A stretch of DNA of 64,000 nucleotides from Callorhinus ursinus. Taxonomy: Eukaryota > Chordata > Mammalia > Carnivora > Otariidae. The stretch is from the NCBI RefSeq assembly GCF_003265705.1, contig NW_020312966.1:24808896-24872895 (forward strand), written 5' to 3'. Position 1 is the stretch's first letter, and every line of letters begins with the position of its first letter. Shown here piece by piece: positions 11,922 to 24,330 of the stretch. The position numbers were made by a program, and so were the translations under genes. Below the pieces are notes generated by a model. It searched no databases, was not told where the DNA came from, and was given only the letters and a program-made list of their open reading frames with translations.

Positions 11922-12305
11922 ATGCCAGAGCTGATCTCAAAGGGCACTACCATTTCCAAGAAAGGCTTCAAAAAAGCTGTAACTAAAACTCAGAAGAAAG
12001 AAGGGAAGACGCGGAAAAGATGCCGTAAAGAGAGTTATGCCATTTATGTCTACAAGGTGTTGAAGCAGGTGCATCCTGACACCGGCATCTCCTCCAAAGC
12101 CATGAGCATCATGAATTCGTTTGTTACTGACATCTTCGAGCGCATCGCGGGCGAGGCGTCCCGCCTGGTACATTACAACAAGCGCTCGACCATCACGTCC
12201 CGGGAGATCCAGACGGCCGTGCGCCTGTTGCTGCCTGGGGAGCTGGCCAAGCACGCCGTGTCCGAGGGCACCAAGGCCGTCACCAAGTACACCAGCTCCA
12301 AGTGA
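11922..12305 (+). CDS. H2BC1: Testis-specific histone H2B (TH2B), intronless
   Basis: 127 residues, the usual TH2B length. TH2B replaces canonical H2B in meiotic and post-meiotic germ cells. Diagnostic features compared with somatic H2B: N-terminus [18 protein letters not shown] instead of a PEPAKSAPAPKK-type tail, a Cys in RKRCRKES, and [15 protein letters not shown] (Ser and Thr where somatic H2B has Gly and Asn). The C-terminal helix and the AVTKYTSSK end are canonical, including the ubiquitinated lysine. Odd: Val-83 replaces Ala in the highly conserved RLAHYNKR segment, from codon GTA in an otherwise GC-rich stretch. TATA is 103 bp upstream of the ATG and a perfect stem-loop follows 40 bp after the stop. 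Shares its promoter with H2AC1. Confidence 0.96.
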   Translation: MPELISKGTTISKKGFKKAVTKTQKKEGKTRKRCRKESYAIYVYKVLKQVHPDTGISSKAMSIMNSFVTDIFERIAGEASRLVHYNKRSTITSREIQTAVRLLLPGELAKHAVSEGTKAVTKYTSSK

Positions 12306-12344
12306 ACTTGTCCAAGCAAGTGTCTTCAGCTAATCTAACTCAAA

Positions 12345-12360
12345 GGCTCTTTTAAGAGCC
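12345..12360 (+). terminator. Histone 3' stem-loop of H2BC1
   Basis: GGCTCTTTTAAGAGCC forms a perfect 6-bp stem with a 4-base loop, 40 bp after the stop codon. A purine-rich CCAAGAGGGCTG about 14 bp further on may be the U7 downstream element. Confidence 0.92.
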
Positions 12361-12745
12361 ACTTATATTTCCTCCAAGAGGGCTGTGAACTCTGAACTCT
12401 GTGCTGACAGGACACGGTCCCTCAATTGTGGCAAGCTGAGAATTCAAAAATCTTGTTTCTAAAAGCGGTGAAAGTAGGTGCTAGTTACTTGAATGGTGCG
12501 ACTTGTTCAGCCAGCTTAGGACCAAACAGTGATGTAGAACTAGCAACTGAAGCTGATGAAGTACTCTCCCCAACGGTGCCAAAATTCACATTACATTCTC
12601 CGGCTACCAGAGTTTTTCACGGGAGCCCTGAGTGTCTCCATACAAGCAATACTCCTTGAGTTTGAAGAGTATTTGTAATCTGTACATGTGGATGGGGTTG
12701 CTGGCGGAGACCAGGCTCCCAAGGGATGCATCAGGGGTTTTGTTT

Positions 12746-12892
12746 TTTAAAAATTTTATTTTGGCATGGCAGGGCAAATTGAAAGGGATAAAGTACAAGG
12801 CCAAACAGAGCCTGAGGCAGGGCTGGATCCCAGGACCCTGGGATTATGACCTGAGTGAAAGGCAGATGTTTAACCAACTGAGCCATTCTGCC
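12746..12892 (-). repeat. Decayed carnivore SINE
   Basis: GGATCCCAGGACCCTGGGATTATGACCTGAG with ACTGAGCCATTC (split phrases of the plus strand) mark a minus-strand copy lacking much of its CT stretch. 12.9-13.84 kb beyond shows nothing recognised. Confidence 0.85.
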
Positions 12893-13844
12893 TTTTGCAA
12901 AAATCTTCCCCTATCACAAGACAAGGGTCTGAAGCTGTGGAGAGCTTTTGGGGGCCCTAGAGAAGTGTGGCCTGGAGAATATTAATGTTTTGCTTCCTAT
13001 TTACTGCTGTGCATGAAAGAATTGGTCCTATACACTAGCCTAGCTGCCCTCAAGCTGCAGTTTGAGGTGCTGTCTCTTGATTACAGGTTTGGAGCCTGTT
13101 ATTTGTAGAGAGCATGGTGACACTGGGATGTGTAAATGTTACCATGAGGTATTCCATATTGGAATTAACCTGGCTAACCACAATCTGCTGCTAAACAGTA
13201 ACTTTAACTGAATCTCTTCCTTTTTTACATCGCTTTTCTACACCTTATGATCACTTGTTCTGTTGTAGGATTGATCATTAAATGGTGTTTGTGTCCTGTA
13301 TTACTGCATCATCTGGACTCTTAGAGAAGAGACCAGGTGTTGAAGTCCATGTATGGACTGAATTCATCGACAAAAGAAAGGGATCAAATTACTTCCAGTA
13401 AACCTGTGATTTAGCTGGAATCCTCAACTTGACTTAATTTAAAGCACTTTTTTATGATTTAGAAATGTATGTATTTCCTTTGCATTACATAAACTTTAGT
13501 ACCACCTGATAGTGCCAAGCCTGACACAGGTTTTACCTCAGATTATGTTTTGGCTGCAAATAACAGGAAGTACCAAATGAATGAGCTGATACAATAAGTA
13601 ATATCACTAATCAGGATGCCCAAAGGCAGAGAAATTCCAGGAGTGGGATGATCAGAGTCCTGGCTCATTGCCCTGATTGCCCCAGCTCTTCTCCGCACCC
13701 TGACTTTACCCTCATGCTGGCCACAGGTGCAAGTGTTCATGCAGATGGGAGGAAGTAAAGGCAGGAAGAGACAGTCTATTTCACTGGGTCTCTGAGAGCA
13801 AGAAAAGCCTTCCCTGAGGACTTCCTTGTCCCTTTTCCTTTTCC

Positions 13845-14027
13845 TTTTTTTTTTTTTTTTTTTGAGAGAGTAGGGGGGAGTGGTGCAGAGGGAGAGGGAG
13901 AGAGAGAATGTCAAGCAGACTCCCAGCTCAGCACGGAACCAATGTGGGGCTCCATCTCACAACCCTTTGATCATGACCTGAGCTGAAATCAAGAGACGCT
14001 TAACTGACTGCGCCACCTGGGCACCCC
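13845..14027 (-). repeat. Carnivore tRNA-Lys SINE
   Basis: 18-T run, GAGAGAGAATG, GATCATGACCTGAGCTGAAA and the head GGGGTGCCCAGGTGGCGCAG on the minus strand. CCTTGTCCCT on both sides is the target duplication. Confidence 0.95.
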
Positions 14028-14149
14028 ACCTTGTCCCTCTTCTAAACCTGAGTCTAGTCACAAGCAGTGCGTAAGCCATTCACCTACAGGGAATGGGACC
14101 ATGTGACTGGTATGGATAAATCAGTTTCCTTCATATAAATTTGGCATTT

Positions 14150-15645
14150 TTTTAATTAAATATAATTCTAGGTATTTTGGTTTTGGTCTTACTGTAAATG
14201 GTGTATTTCCCTATTCAGATTCTTCTAGTATTTAATTGTTCTAGGTCAAAGTATCAATATCTGTGCATCATTTTTATATCCTATCATACCTTACTGAATT
14301 AACTTATATTCTTGTTGGCTTTCTGGTAAGTTCTGTTGGGTTTTACATTTTTGTGATAATATCCAAAAATAAACATTTTACTGCCTCCTTTTAATTAGTT
14401 TGCTTCTAATTTCTTTCTCCTGTCTGATTTCAATGGCTCACAGCCTTCATAATGATGTTAAATAGAAATGAAAAGAGTAGGCATTGTTTTTTTCCTCATT
14501 TTGCTGAAGAATCTTCTGCACTATTTCTCATTAGATATATTTCATAATAATGAGAAATAATTCTTCCATGTCCACTTTATTGAGAGCTGTAAGTTAAGAA
14601 TGGATATTGAGTTTTAGAAAATGCCTTTTCAGCATCACTGGGGATTGATCATAAACCCTTCCTCTTTAGACATATTATAATGAGTTATTTTAATAAACTT
14701 CCTAATACTGAGTTATCCTTGCATTTCTGCATAAAAACTTGCTTGGGCATCATGTTCACTTAATGTTCTGCTGAATCCTGGCTGTCAATATACATTTACA
14801 ATTTATGCTTCCATATTATAAATTAGATAATCTCTCTTTTCCTTTTTTGTGGGTAATGGTCAGCTTTTGGTATAAATTTTTCTTCAATTCATAAAAATAA
14901 TATGGAAGAGAATGGTCTTTTTTTCTTTTAAAGATTTATTTATTTATTTGAGAGAGAGCGAGCGAGCACATGTGCACGTGCATAGGCACACAGGAGTGGT
15001 GGGGGGAGAAGGGGCAGAGGGAGAGAGAGAATCCCAAGCAGACTCCCTGCTGAGCGTGGAGCTTGGTCCCCCAACCCTGTGATCATGACCTGAACTGAAA
15101 CCAAGAGTCACATGCTCAACAGACTGAGCGACCCAGGCACCCCCAGAAAATAACTGTCTTTTTAATACCTGAAACTGAATACATTGGAATTCTCTTTTCT
15201 TGAAAACTTTGGTAAAATTCCTTTTTTTCACACTTCTTCAGTTGACAGTTCTTTGACCATTTTCCCTATTCTTTTACGAAACGATTTTGTTTAGATTTGC
15301 TAATAATTTATAATAAGTTTTGGTAAATTATATTTTACAAGAAAATAATTTAAAGTTATCCTTTGAGAGATAAGCAAATTGGTATCTAATGATTTTATCT
15401 CCACTGTGTTTGTAACTATAAGTCCTTTATTACCCCTAATTTTGTGTTTGTGTTTTCTCGCAAACCCCATCAGTTACTGGCTAATCTTTTATTTTTTAAA
15501 ATGTATTTATTTGCTATTTCTTTACTTTGGCATTTATTAGTTTTACTGTAATGAAAAATTTAAAAGCGGTTTTGCCATTTTTCTTTTTCTTAAGTATTTT
15601 TTTCCAGGCAGGTTTTTCATTATTTAACTTTTCGCCTTCCACCGA
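14150..15645 (-). repeat. Old L1 ORF2 fragment split by a SINE
   Basis: Plus-strand phrases such as TGTTAAATAGAAATGAAAAG, CACTTTATTGAGAGCTGTAA and AAATGCCTTTTCAGCATCA are antisense L1 reverse-transcriptase-region sequence. No open frame is left. Confidence 0.6.
14918..15144 (-). repeat. Carnivore SINE within the L1
   Basis: AAAGATTTATTTATTTATTT, a CG-rich GAGCGAGCGAGC insert, and the head GGGGGTGCCTGGGTCGCTCA on the minus strand. Confidence 0.94.
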
Positions 15646-15912
15646 CTCACTTTATTTTTATTTTTCCTAGCTTCTTTAGTGGGATGCTTACTTCCAGAGA
15701 CAAATCTCACACTGCACGGTTTTGATATAAATGAATTTCAGTTATGACAGTTCGGTTAAATAAACCAATACCAACAATGCAGTACAAATTTCAATAGTGA
15801 ATAGTTGCATAAATTACAAACTTCAGTGCTGGCTCTTCAGTTCGTAAGTCACTGCACAAATGATAAATGCACATCATGTTCTATCATGTGACCTATCATG
15901 TCACTTATTTTA

Positions 15913-16093
15913 TTTACTTTAAAGATTTTATTTGTCAGAGAGAGAGACAGCACAAGCAGGGGGAGCCTCAGGCAGAGGGAGAAGTAGGCCCCCCACTGAG
16001 CAAAGAGCCTGATGTGGGGCTCAATCCCAGGACCGTCAGATCACAACCTGAGGTGAAGTCAGATGCTTCACCGACTGAGCCACCCAGGCGTCC
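15913..16093 (-). repeat. Carnivore SINE with 16-bp target duplication
   Basis: Exact repeats CATGTCACTTATTTTA at 15897-15912 and 16094-16109 flank it. 16.1-16.98 kb beyond has nothing recognised. Confidence 0.96.
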
Positions 16094-17013
16094 CATGTCA
16101 CTTATTTTAAAATGTGTGGGTTACTGGACACCACATATGTTACTCAGTTTATGCACAAATAGGAAGTATATACTTTTAGTTGCTGCTTTGTCTCTCCCGG
16201 TGATAAATGTGCACGACAAGAATTGATAACCAAAAGAGGGATTTGGCCATCAAGATGAAAGCCTAACAAAACAATGAAAAATAATAATCCTGGAAGTGGA
16301 ATTGAGGCTGAATATAAAAGGGGTTCTAGAAGAAACAGCCAATAGTGAGACTGCTGGCAGTCACTGTCAAGAGACTAGCTACATGACCAGACGAACTCAG
16401 TGAAGGTGAACTCGCTGACATAAATGAGAAAGTGTTTTTGTTAAAAAGGATGATGTTCCAGAGAAAGTATAGGAACTGATCCATAGAATTTTTGCACACA
16501 CCATAGCTAATGTAAAGAGAAAGTAAAACAGCTGTTAACTACTGCTCCCATACTAGATCATCTTAAGGTCTATAAGTTTTAGTTCTATGAAGTAATTCCA
16601 CAGCTCCAGGCTTTCACTATCTAATACAAAGTACTTAAAACAGGTTTCTTAGAGAAAGGCAAGCCATATTTATGGTCCTCATGGCCCATGTAAGGACCTC
16701 CCTGAGGACACAGGATTATTGGAGCCTCTTTCTGTTCAAAGAACTCCCTTCTCCAAGTTGCTTCACCTAGATCTCAAGTCTCACTGAATTGCATAAAAAA
16801 TCCGATAAAGTATTTAGAACGAAAAAATAGTCAGCAAGCACTTCAGTGGAGACCTTACCTATTCTTATTTTTCAAACATAAGGCATGCACAAAGTGAGCT
16901 TGGCAAACAGACCCAAGAAATCTATTTGCTTGTTACACCAGCAGTTCCCAGGTCAGAAGACCTACATACATACAGTACAACTAAGAGCCTACAGTCTTTT
17001 GGAAAATGTGGGT

Positions 17014-17029
17014 GGCTCTTAAAAGAGCC
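17014..17029 (-). terminator. Histone 3' stem-loop of the second H2B
   Basis: On the minus strand this reads GGCTCTTTTAAGAGCC, identical to the H2BC1 stem-loop and 37 bp after the stop. Retention of a perfect element argues that the gene is processed as replication-type histone mRNA, or that decay is recent. Confidence 0.9.
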
Positions 17030-17066
17030 TTTGGGTTATAAAGCTTGTCTGGTGTCGGGAATCGTT

Positions 17067-17450
17067 TTACTTGGAGCTGGTGTACTTGGTGACGGCCTTG
17101 GTGCCCTCGGACACGGCGTGCTTGGCCAGCTCCCCGGGCAGCAGCAGGCGCACGGCCGTCTGGATCTCCCGGGACTTAATGGTCGAGCGCTTGTTGTAAT
17201 GCGCCAGGCGGGACGCCTCGCCTGCGATGCGCTCGAAGATGTCGTTGACGAACGAGTTCATGATGCTCATGGCCTTGGACGAGATGCCGGTGTCAGGGTG
17301 CACCTGTTTCAGCACCTTGTAGATATAAAGGGAATAGGTCTCTTTACGGCATCTCTTCCGCTTCTTCCCTTCTTTCTTCTGAGTTTTGGTTACAGCTTTT
17401 TTGAAACCTTTCTTGGAAATGGTAGCGCTTTTCAAGGTCAACTCTGGCAT
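17067..17450 (-). CDS. Second TH2B-type histone H2B, intact 127-codon frame
   Basis: Complete H2B of 127 residues starting [18 protein letters not shown]. It shares TH2B-type features with H2BC1 (RKRCRKE, MSIMNSF) but differs elsewhere: Asn-69 as in somatic H2B, Ala-83 restored in RLAHYNKR, and Lys-92 where H2B normally has Thr or Ser (STIKSRE). The frame continues 13 codons upstream to an ATG at 17489. I chose the inner ATG because it matches the family start and because the TATA at 17509-17516 would place transcription start near 17485, downstream of the outer ATG. It has an intact stem-loop and a promoter shared with the neighbouring H2A pseudogene. The position matches where, as I recall, human carries the pseudogene pair H2BC2P/H2AC2P. 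Here the H2B looks coding. Expression is unproven. Confidence 0.85.
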   Translation of the reverse strand: MPELTLKSATISKKGFKKAVTKTQKKEGKKRKRCRKETYSLYIYKVLKQVHPDTGISSKAMSIMNSFVNDIFERIAGEASRLAHYNKRSTIKSREIQTAVRLLLPGELAKHAVSEGTKAVTKYTSSK

Positions 17451-18125
<675 letters not shown>

Positions 18126-18179
18126 CACCTCACAAGCAGTAAAGCTTAGCGAGTGAAAACAAACCCAAAATGAACCCAA

Positions 18180-18195
18180 GGCTCTTTTCAGAGCC
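18180..18195 (+). terminator. Histone 3' stem-loop of the start-less H2A
   Basis: GGCTCTTTTCAGAGCC, perfect consensus, 54 bp after the stop codon. GAAAGAGCTT at 18211-18220 is a textbook-like U7 histone downstream element. Confidence 0.92.
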
Positions 18196-19124
18196 ACTCA
18201 TATTTTCTGAGAAAGAGCTTAGATTTACAAAAAAGTTATTAGGAACAGTAATGGATTCACCTGCAACAAATAAGGATTTAATAGACCACAACTCTTTTAA
18301 CAGGATGCTGAAAATTACCTAGTTAATGGGGACCGAGGCCTCTGAAGCAGTTCACCTTAGTGCACAGTAATTTTTACAATGGAACTTTTTTAGTCCTCCA
18401 GAGTAGATAGAGCAACCATCTAGCAGGCTCCTGGGGGCAGATGTGCCATTCTCTTTCAGAAAAGAGCAAACTTAGATTAGGGCTGTTGTGACAACAAACT
18501 TAGCACCAAACAAGGGGTATGGCTGGCCTTTTGAGACTTCGTGGATCATCAGAACATTGTGACTCTATTCCATGGGGTCATCAACCCAATCCCACCCTCT
18601 GCTGCTAGAATCCATGCGGGCAGTGAGATAGGCTGGTCTGTCACTTATGGCTTCTTCTCTTGCCCCGAGTCCTCTAAAATCCTGAAATTTATCAGAACTG
18701 GACCACATTTTTATTTTCTACCTAGTAGAAATAAAACACATCTATCTTCCCATCCTATAAATTCTTACACAATCCAACTAAACTCACTATTATGTTAATC
18801 AACCAGTAATATATGACCATCATATAAGAATGGCACCCAAATAACACAATGCTGGAAATAAGAACTAAACTTGTTGCATTCACTGGAATATAACAATATT
18901 ATTAGATCAGACAGTTTTCTCTTTAAAATCTGGCAGCAAAATTTGGGATTCCTCAGATGAATCTCCTCTCCCTTTGTTATCTCAGAGAAATTAAATCCTA
19001 CATGATATAAGTCATTTCAGTCCAACACCTTTCTTCTGATTCTCCTTAATCCCAACCATTCAGGTTCTGCTTAGATTCTAGGCTGCTATCTGTGTTCTTT
19101 CTGGGCAATTTGGGATCTTGTATC

Positions 19125-19451
19125 TTAAGGGCCCAGGTAGGGCTTAAATCCCATAATAAGTGTCCTTATAAGAGACCCAAGAGAAGACACAGAGAAGGGA
19201 AGATCATGTGAAAGTCGAAGGCAGAGACTGGAAGTGATATGGCTACAAACCAAGAAACACTAAAGATTCCTGGAAGCCACCAGTACCCAGGAGGGAAACA
19301 TGGGACAAATTCTCTTGAGTATCCAGAAGGAAGCAGTTCTGTTAACATTTGATTTTGACTTCTCCTTGCCAAGACTATACAAGACTAAATTTCTGTTTTA
19401 AACCCTCCAGTTTGTGATAATTTGTTATAGCAGCCATAAGAAACTAATACC
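19125..19451 (+). mobile_element. MaLR-type solo LTR
   Basis: GTGTCCTTATAAGAGACCC, AGGCAGAGACTGGAAGTGAT, TTTAAACCCTCCAGTTTGTG and the end CAGCCATAAGAAACTAATA are MST/MLT-type LTR phrases. 18.22-19.1 kb before it holds nothing recognised. Confidence 0.65.
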
Positions 19452-19464
19452 CTCTCTTTTAAGT

Positions 19465-19903
19465 GGATGCAAAGACAAGCTATAGACTCAAAGAAAATAG
19501 CTTCAAGGCACATATCTTACAAAGGACTAGTATCTAAGATATATAAAGAACTCCCAAAACTCAACAGTAAAAAACTACTCAACAATCCATTTAGAAAATG
19601 GATGAAAAACATAAATGGACATTTCACCAAAAAGGATATACAGATGGCAAATAGACACATGAAAAGTTGTTCAATATCATATGTCATTAGGTAATTTCAA
19701 ATTAAAATCACAACGAGATGCCACTACACACCTACTTGAATGACCAGAATCCAAAACACTGACACCACCAAATGCTGGCTAGGAGCTGAAGTAACAGAAA
19801 ACTATTTTTCATTGCTGGTTGTAGTGAAAAATGGTACAGCCACTTTGAAAGACACAGTTGCTTATAAAAGTAAACATTAGCTTACTATTTGATCCAGCAA
19901 TTG

Positions 19904-19939
<36 letters not shown>

Positions 19940-20565
19940 AGATATATATATATATACACACACACACAGAGATATATATATAATATCCCAAATATTTATA
20001 GCAGTTTTATTCACAATTCAGTTCAATAGATGACTGGATAAATAAACTATGGTATATCCATACAAGGAAGTATTATTCAGTGTAAAAAGAAATGAGCTAT
20101 CAAGCCATGAAAAGGCAGTAGGAATCTTAAAAGCATACTGTTAAGTGAAAGAAGCCAGTCTGAAAAGACGACATACTGCATGAGTCTAATAACATCCTGG
20201 GAAAGGCAAAACTATAAGAACAATAAGAAAGATCAGTGGTTGTCAGGCTTTGGTGGTAGGAGGAAGCAGGGAAGAAGAGATGCAGCACAGAGGATTTTTA
20301 GGACAAGAAAACCATTCTCTATAATACTATATGGTGGGTACATGACCTTATGCATTTGTCAAAACCCACAGAACTAACTGCACAACACAGAGTGAACTTT
20401 AATGTAAATTATGGATTTTTGTTAATAATAATATACCAATAGAGATTCATTGATTGTAACAAATGTACCACACTAACATAGAGGTGGAGGAGGTATATGA
20501 GGTATATGCACTTTCTGCCCAATTTTTCTGTCAACTTGAAACTGCTTTTAAAAATAAAGTCTATT
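19465..20565 (+). repeat. Old L1 ORF2 end and 3' UTR
   Basis: ATCTAAGATATATAAAGAAC, GGACATTTCACCAAAAAGGA, ATTATTCAGTGTAAAAAG and the 3' end ATTGATTGTAACAAATGTACC are L1 phrases. A 75-codon scrap of frame remains. The simple repeat at 19904 splits it. Confidence 0.75.
19904..19982 (+). repeat. Compound (ATCT)n(AT)n(AC)n microsatellite
   Basis: About nine TATC units, then TATATA and ACACAC runs. Confidence 0.95.
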
Positions 20566-20570
20566 TTTTT

Positions 20571-20766
20571 ATTTTTTTAAAGGTTTTATTTATTTAAGAG
20601 AGAGAAAGAGCATGAGAGAGAGATCACGAGCAGGGGGGAAGGGTAGAGGGAAAAGCAGACTCCTCGGTGAGCAGTGAGCCGGATGTGAAACTCTATCCCA
20701 GGACCCTGGGATCATGACCTGAGCCAAAGGCAGACGCTTAACTGACTGAACCACCCAGGTGCCCAC
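20571..20766 (-). repeat. Carnivore SINE at the 3' end of the L1
   Basis: AAAGTCTATTTTTT flanks both sides as target duplication; head GGGCACCTGGGTGGTTCAG on the minus strand. Confidence 0.95.
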
Positions 20767-21297
20767 AAAGTCTATTTTTTAAAAAACAATCCCAAAAGAT
20801 TACCTCCTATATAATTCAATTTACATAACGTTCTTGAAATGACATAAAGAAACAGAAACTGTATTAGTGACCCAAGAGTCAAGAGGGAGTGTGGGTGGCA
20901 GAGAAATGTCTGTGCTATAAAAAGGAAACATGAGGGATCCTTGCCGTGGTGGAAGTATTCTATATTGATTATATCAATGTCAACATCCTGGTGGTGATAT
21001 TGTACTAAGTTTTGCAATATGTACCTTTTGGGGAAACTGAGTAAATGCTACATGGTATCTGTAATATTTTTTTTACAACTGCATGTGAATCTACAGTTAT
21101 CTCAAAATAAAGTTCACTTAACAATTTTGGTAGGATGCTGTTGAAGTCATGCTGAGAGGGAAAACTAGCACTAAATGTTCATAACAGAAAAGGAGAAAGT
21201 TCTCAAATCATTACTACAAACTTCCACAGGAAGATATAGAAAAAGAAGAGCAAAATAAGTTCAATGCAAGAAGGAAGAAAGATAAGAAAAGAACTCA

Positions 21298-21505
21298 GGG
21301 CTCCTGGGTGGCACAGTCAGTTAAGCATCTGACTCGTGGTTTTGGCTTGGGTTGTGATCTCAGAGTCATGAGACCCAGCCGCGAGTTGTGCTCCATGCTC
21401 AGCATGGAGTCTGCTTGAGTTTCTCTCTCCTTCTCCCTCTGCCCCTCCCACTTTTGCTCTCTCTCTTAAAATCAATCAAAAAAAAAAAAAAAGAAGAAGA
21501 AGAAG
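21298..21505 (+). repeat. Carnivore SINE, older subfamily
   Basis: GGGCTCCTGGGTGGCACAGT head and long A tail with GAA units; AGAACTCAG is repeated on both sides. Confidence 0.94.
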
Positions 21506-21509
21506 AAGA

Positions 21510-23735
21510 GAACTCAGTGAGATTAAAAACAGAAAAACAATAGAAAAACCATGGCAACAGAATGTCTTTTAGAAAAATCAATACTATTGAGAAGCTCTAT
21601 CAAGACTGATAATAAAAGAGAGAAATTACCAATCTCAGAAATAAAACGGGATATAACAGACCATTAAAATGATAATAAGGGAACACTGCAAGCAACCACA
21701 AACTAGAAGAATTCATCTGAGATAAATTAGAAAAATGGAATATTCTTATAACTTTTAAAGAAATGGAAATAGTAACTAAAAACTTTCACTCAAATAAAAT
21801 CTGTAGACCCAGATGGTTTCACTAAAGAACTCTACCAAATGTTTAAAGAAGAAATAGCTCTGATTTTCCTCAATCTCTTCCAGAAAATGAAAGAACACAC
21901 TTCCCAACTGAAGTTGATTCTAAAATTAGCCCAATACTAAAATCATATAACATAAAAACAGTACAAAATAAAACTACAGACCAATATCCCTTATGAACAT
22001 AGAAAAGAAACAATAATAGCAAATCAAATGCAATAATGTATAAAGATCAAGAAATGCAAGACAGTTTCAATATTCAAAATCAATCAAGGTAATCTACCAT
22101 ATTAACAGTATAAAGAAGAAAATTGTGATCATAGTAATGAATGCAGAGAAAATGTTTGACAAAATTCACTATCCTTTCCTGATTAAAAATTCTCAGCAGA
22201 GTAGGAATAGAAGAGAGCTTCCTGAGTCTGATAAAGGACATCTACAAATACCCTACAGATATCATACTAATGAAGAGAGAGTCAGTGCTTCCCCCTAAGA
22301 TCAGGAACAAGGCAAAGATATTCATTATCACCATTACATTCAACTTCTGAAGTCCTTCATAGCACAATAAAGCAAGAAAAAGAAATTAAAGGCATATGGA
22401 TTTGAAAATAAGAAATAAAACTTCTATTTGAAGATGATGGGATTGTCCATGTGGAAAATCAGAAGGACACTACAAAAAATCAAAACAAAACAAAAACAAA
22501 ACTCCTAAAACTTAATAACTGAAATGTAAAGGAACTATAATATCAAACAATTTTGGGAAAAGAAAGAATAAAGTGGGAGGAATCACTCTCTCCAGTTTTA
22601 AGACTTATTTTATAATATGGTAATCAAGACTGTGTAGTAATAGGAAAGAGATAGATAAATAGATCAATGGACCAAAACAGGGGACCCACAAATAGTCCTA
22701 CACAGGTAAGGCCAGCTAGCTTTTGACACTGATGAAAAAGAAATTTAAGGGAGGAAGAATAATCTTTTCAACAAATGATGCTAGACCAATAGGCAAAAGT
22801 AGGAAACTCAACCTAAGCCCTACACCTTTCACAAAAATTTGCTCAAAACTGATGGTAGATTTAAATGTAAAATGTAAAACCGTAAACCTTTTAGAAAGAG
22901 AAAAATCTTTGGGATCTAGAGCTACGCAAAAAGTTCTTAAACATACCAAAACCATCCAGGAGAGAAAAAAAATTGGTAAATTTCATCAAAAGTAAAAATG
23001 TTTTGTGAAAGTCCTGTAAAGAAGATTAAAACGACAAGCTAAGAAAATATTTGCAAACTATAAATATGACAAAAACTTATAATATATAAAGACTTTTCCA
23101 AACTCAATAGTAAAAAAACCCCAAACTATCCCATTAAAAAATGGGCAAAAGTCACAAAGAGACATTTCACAGAAATTAATAAACATTAACATGAATAACC
23201 ATTAGGGAAATGCAAATTAAGACTATGATGAGATATCAATATATACCTATCAGGCAACTAAAATAAAAAATAGTGACAACATTGAATGCTGGCATAAATG
23301 TAGAGAAATTCCCTGTCTCATACATCGCTAGTGAGAAAACAAAATGATATGGTCACTTCGGAAAATTTCTTGGCAGTTTCTTAAAATGCAAAACGTATGT
23401 TTACCATATGATCCCGTGCTCCCAGTACTCAGCATTCATCCCAGTGAAAGGAAAACTGACGTTTACACAAAGACCTCTATGTTCACTGCAGGGGTTGGGT
23501 TGTTTATTTTTGTTTTGTTTATTCTGTAACAGTCAAAACTTGGGAAAAACTAGAATGTCCTTTAAAAGGTGAATGTTAAACCGGCTATTTATCCCTACCA
23601 TGTAATACTACCAAGCAGTAAAAATAAAAGATACCAATACATGCAACAACCTGGATGCAACTCTGCGGAATTTAAATTTCATGAAATTATAAATTTCATT
23701 TATAGGACATTTCAAAATAAAATTATCGAGTGTTT
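21510..23735 (+). repeat. Old L1 ORF2 block (about 2.2 kb)
   Basis: GTAGACCCAGATGGTTTCAC, ATGCAGAGAAAATGTTTGAC and GATGAGATATCAATATATACC are ORF2 phrases in order. Frames are broken throughout; the 90-codon frame at 22723-22995 is a remnant of the post-RT region. Confidence 0.75.
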
Positions 23736-23743
23736 ATTAGTGC

Positions 23744-24090
23744 TCACTTCCACCTGCTGTCCTTGACGGTCATCACACAGGAAACACCCATTTGATGAAA
23801 GAACTTCAAAGTCTGAAGCAAGCCTTTGCTTCCGGTGAGACTGCCCAACACGACCCCGGGGTAGCAGAAGAAGCATGCCTCCCCCAGCTGCCCGGGTTTC
23901 CCAGGAGAACCGACGCCCACTACCATCGCTGAACTTTAGGGCAAAGTTGCTTTAGGATCTCGCCCAACAGGTAAAACTCCTGTTTGCGGTCCTCGCAGTT
24001 CTCATCGCCTTCCCTAGGGACTCAGGAAAACCCCTTAGACAATCAAGAGCAACACAAGCTGCCCTCTAAGACTGACGCCTTTCAGGGACT
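23744..24090 (-). pseudogene. Decayed H2B remnant (third histone pair)
   Basis: No reading frame survives, but reading the minus strand the end (CCGTCAAGGACAGCAG followed by GGTGGAAGTGA) aligns with the H2B ending CCGTCACCAAGTACACCAGC-TCCAAGTGA, finishing at the same AAGTGA stop at 23744. Further in, CCGCAAACAGGAG...ATCCTAAAGCA...TGCCCT near 23957-24015 follows the order of the H2B segment coding [14 protein letters not shown]. The remnant sits at the right distance and orientation for a divergent partner of the H2A remnant to its right, with a TATA-like ATTTATA at 24106-24112. I matched this by eye against the intact copies; similarity is patchy. Confidence 0.45.
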
Positions 24091-24104
24091 TGGTGGAAGG
24101 GGTT

Positions 24105-24330
24105 CATTTATAGTCCGTGTATTCAAATGAGGTTTGAAATAACCAGGTCTGATTGGACGAACGATAATAAAAGAATATACATAAAAACAGGACGGCCCGT
24201 TCGACTCTCTGGTTGGACAGATGCCTAGGCGACCTCAGCCAATCAGAACATCCCCCAGTGAAGTTGCCGGAGGACCCTTCCCTTTAGTTGTGCCTTAAGT
24301 GCCCTTATTTCTGTTCCCTCTGTTTTTGAA
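24105..24330. promoter_or_regulatory. Degenerate bidirectional histone promoter remnant
   Basis: Order of elements parallels the second pair: TATA-like ATTTATA (24106-24112), ATTCAAATGAGGTTT (24121-24135) comparable with TTTGTAAATGAGGTGA at 17580-17595, inverted CCAAT (ATTGG, 24152-24156) and CCAATCAG at 24239-24246. No good TATA remains on the H2A side. Confidence 0.4.

Noticed and set aside
23744..23926. H3 remnant as an alternative identity for the left histone relic
   Set aside because: A few phrases resemble the H3 C-terminus, but the AAGTGA end, KVLKQ-region phrase and divergent layout fit H2B better. H3 cannot be fully excluded.
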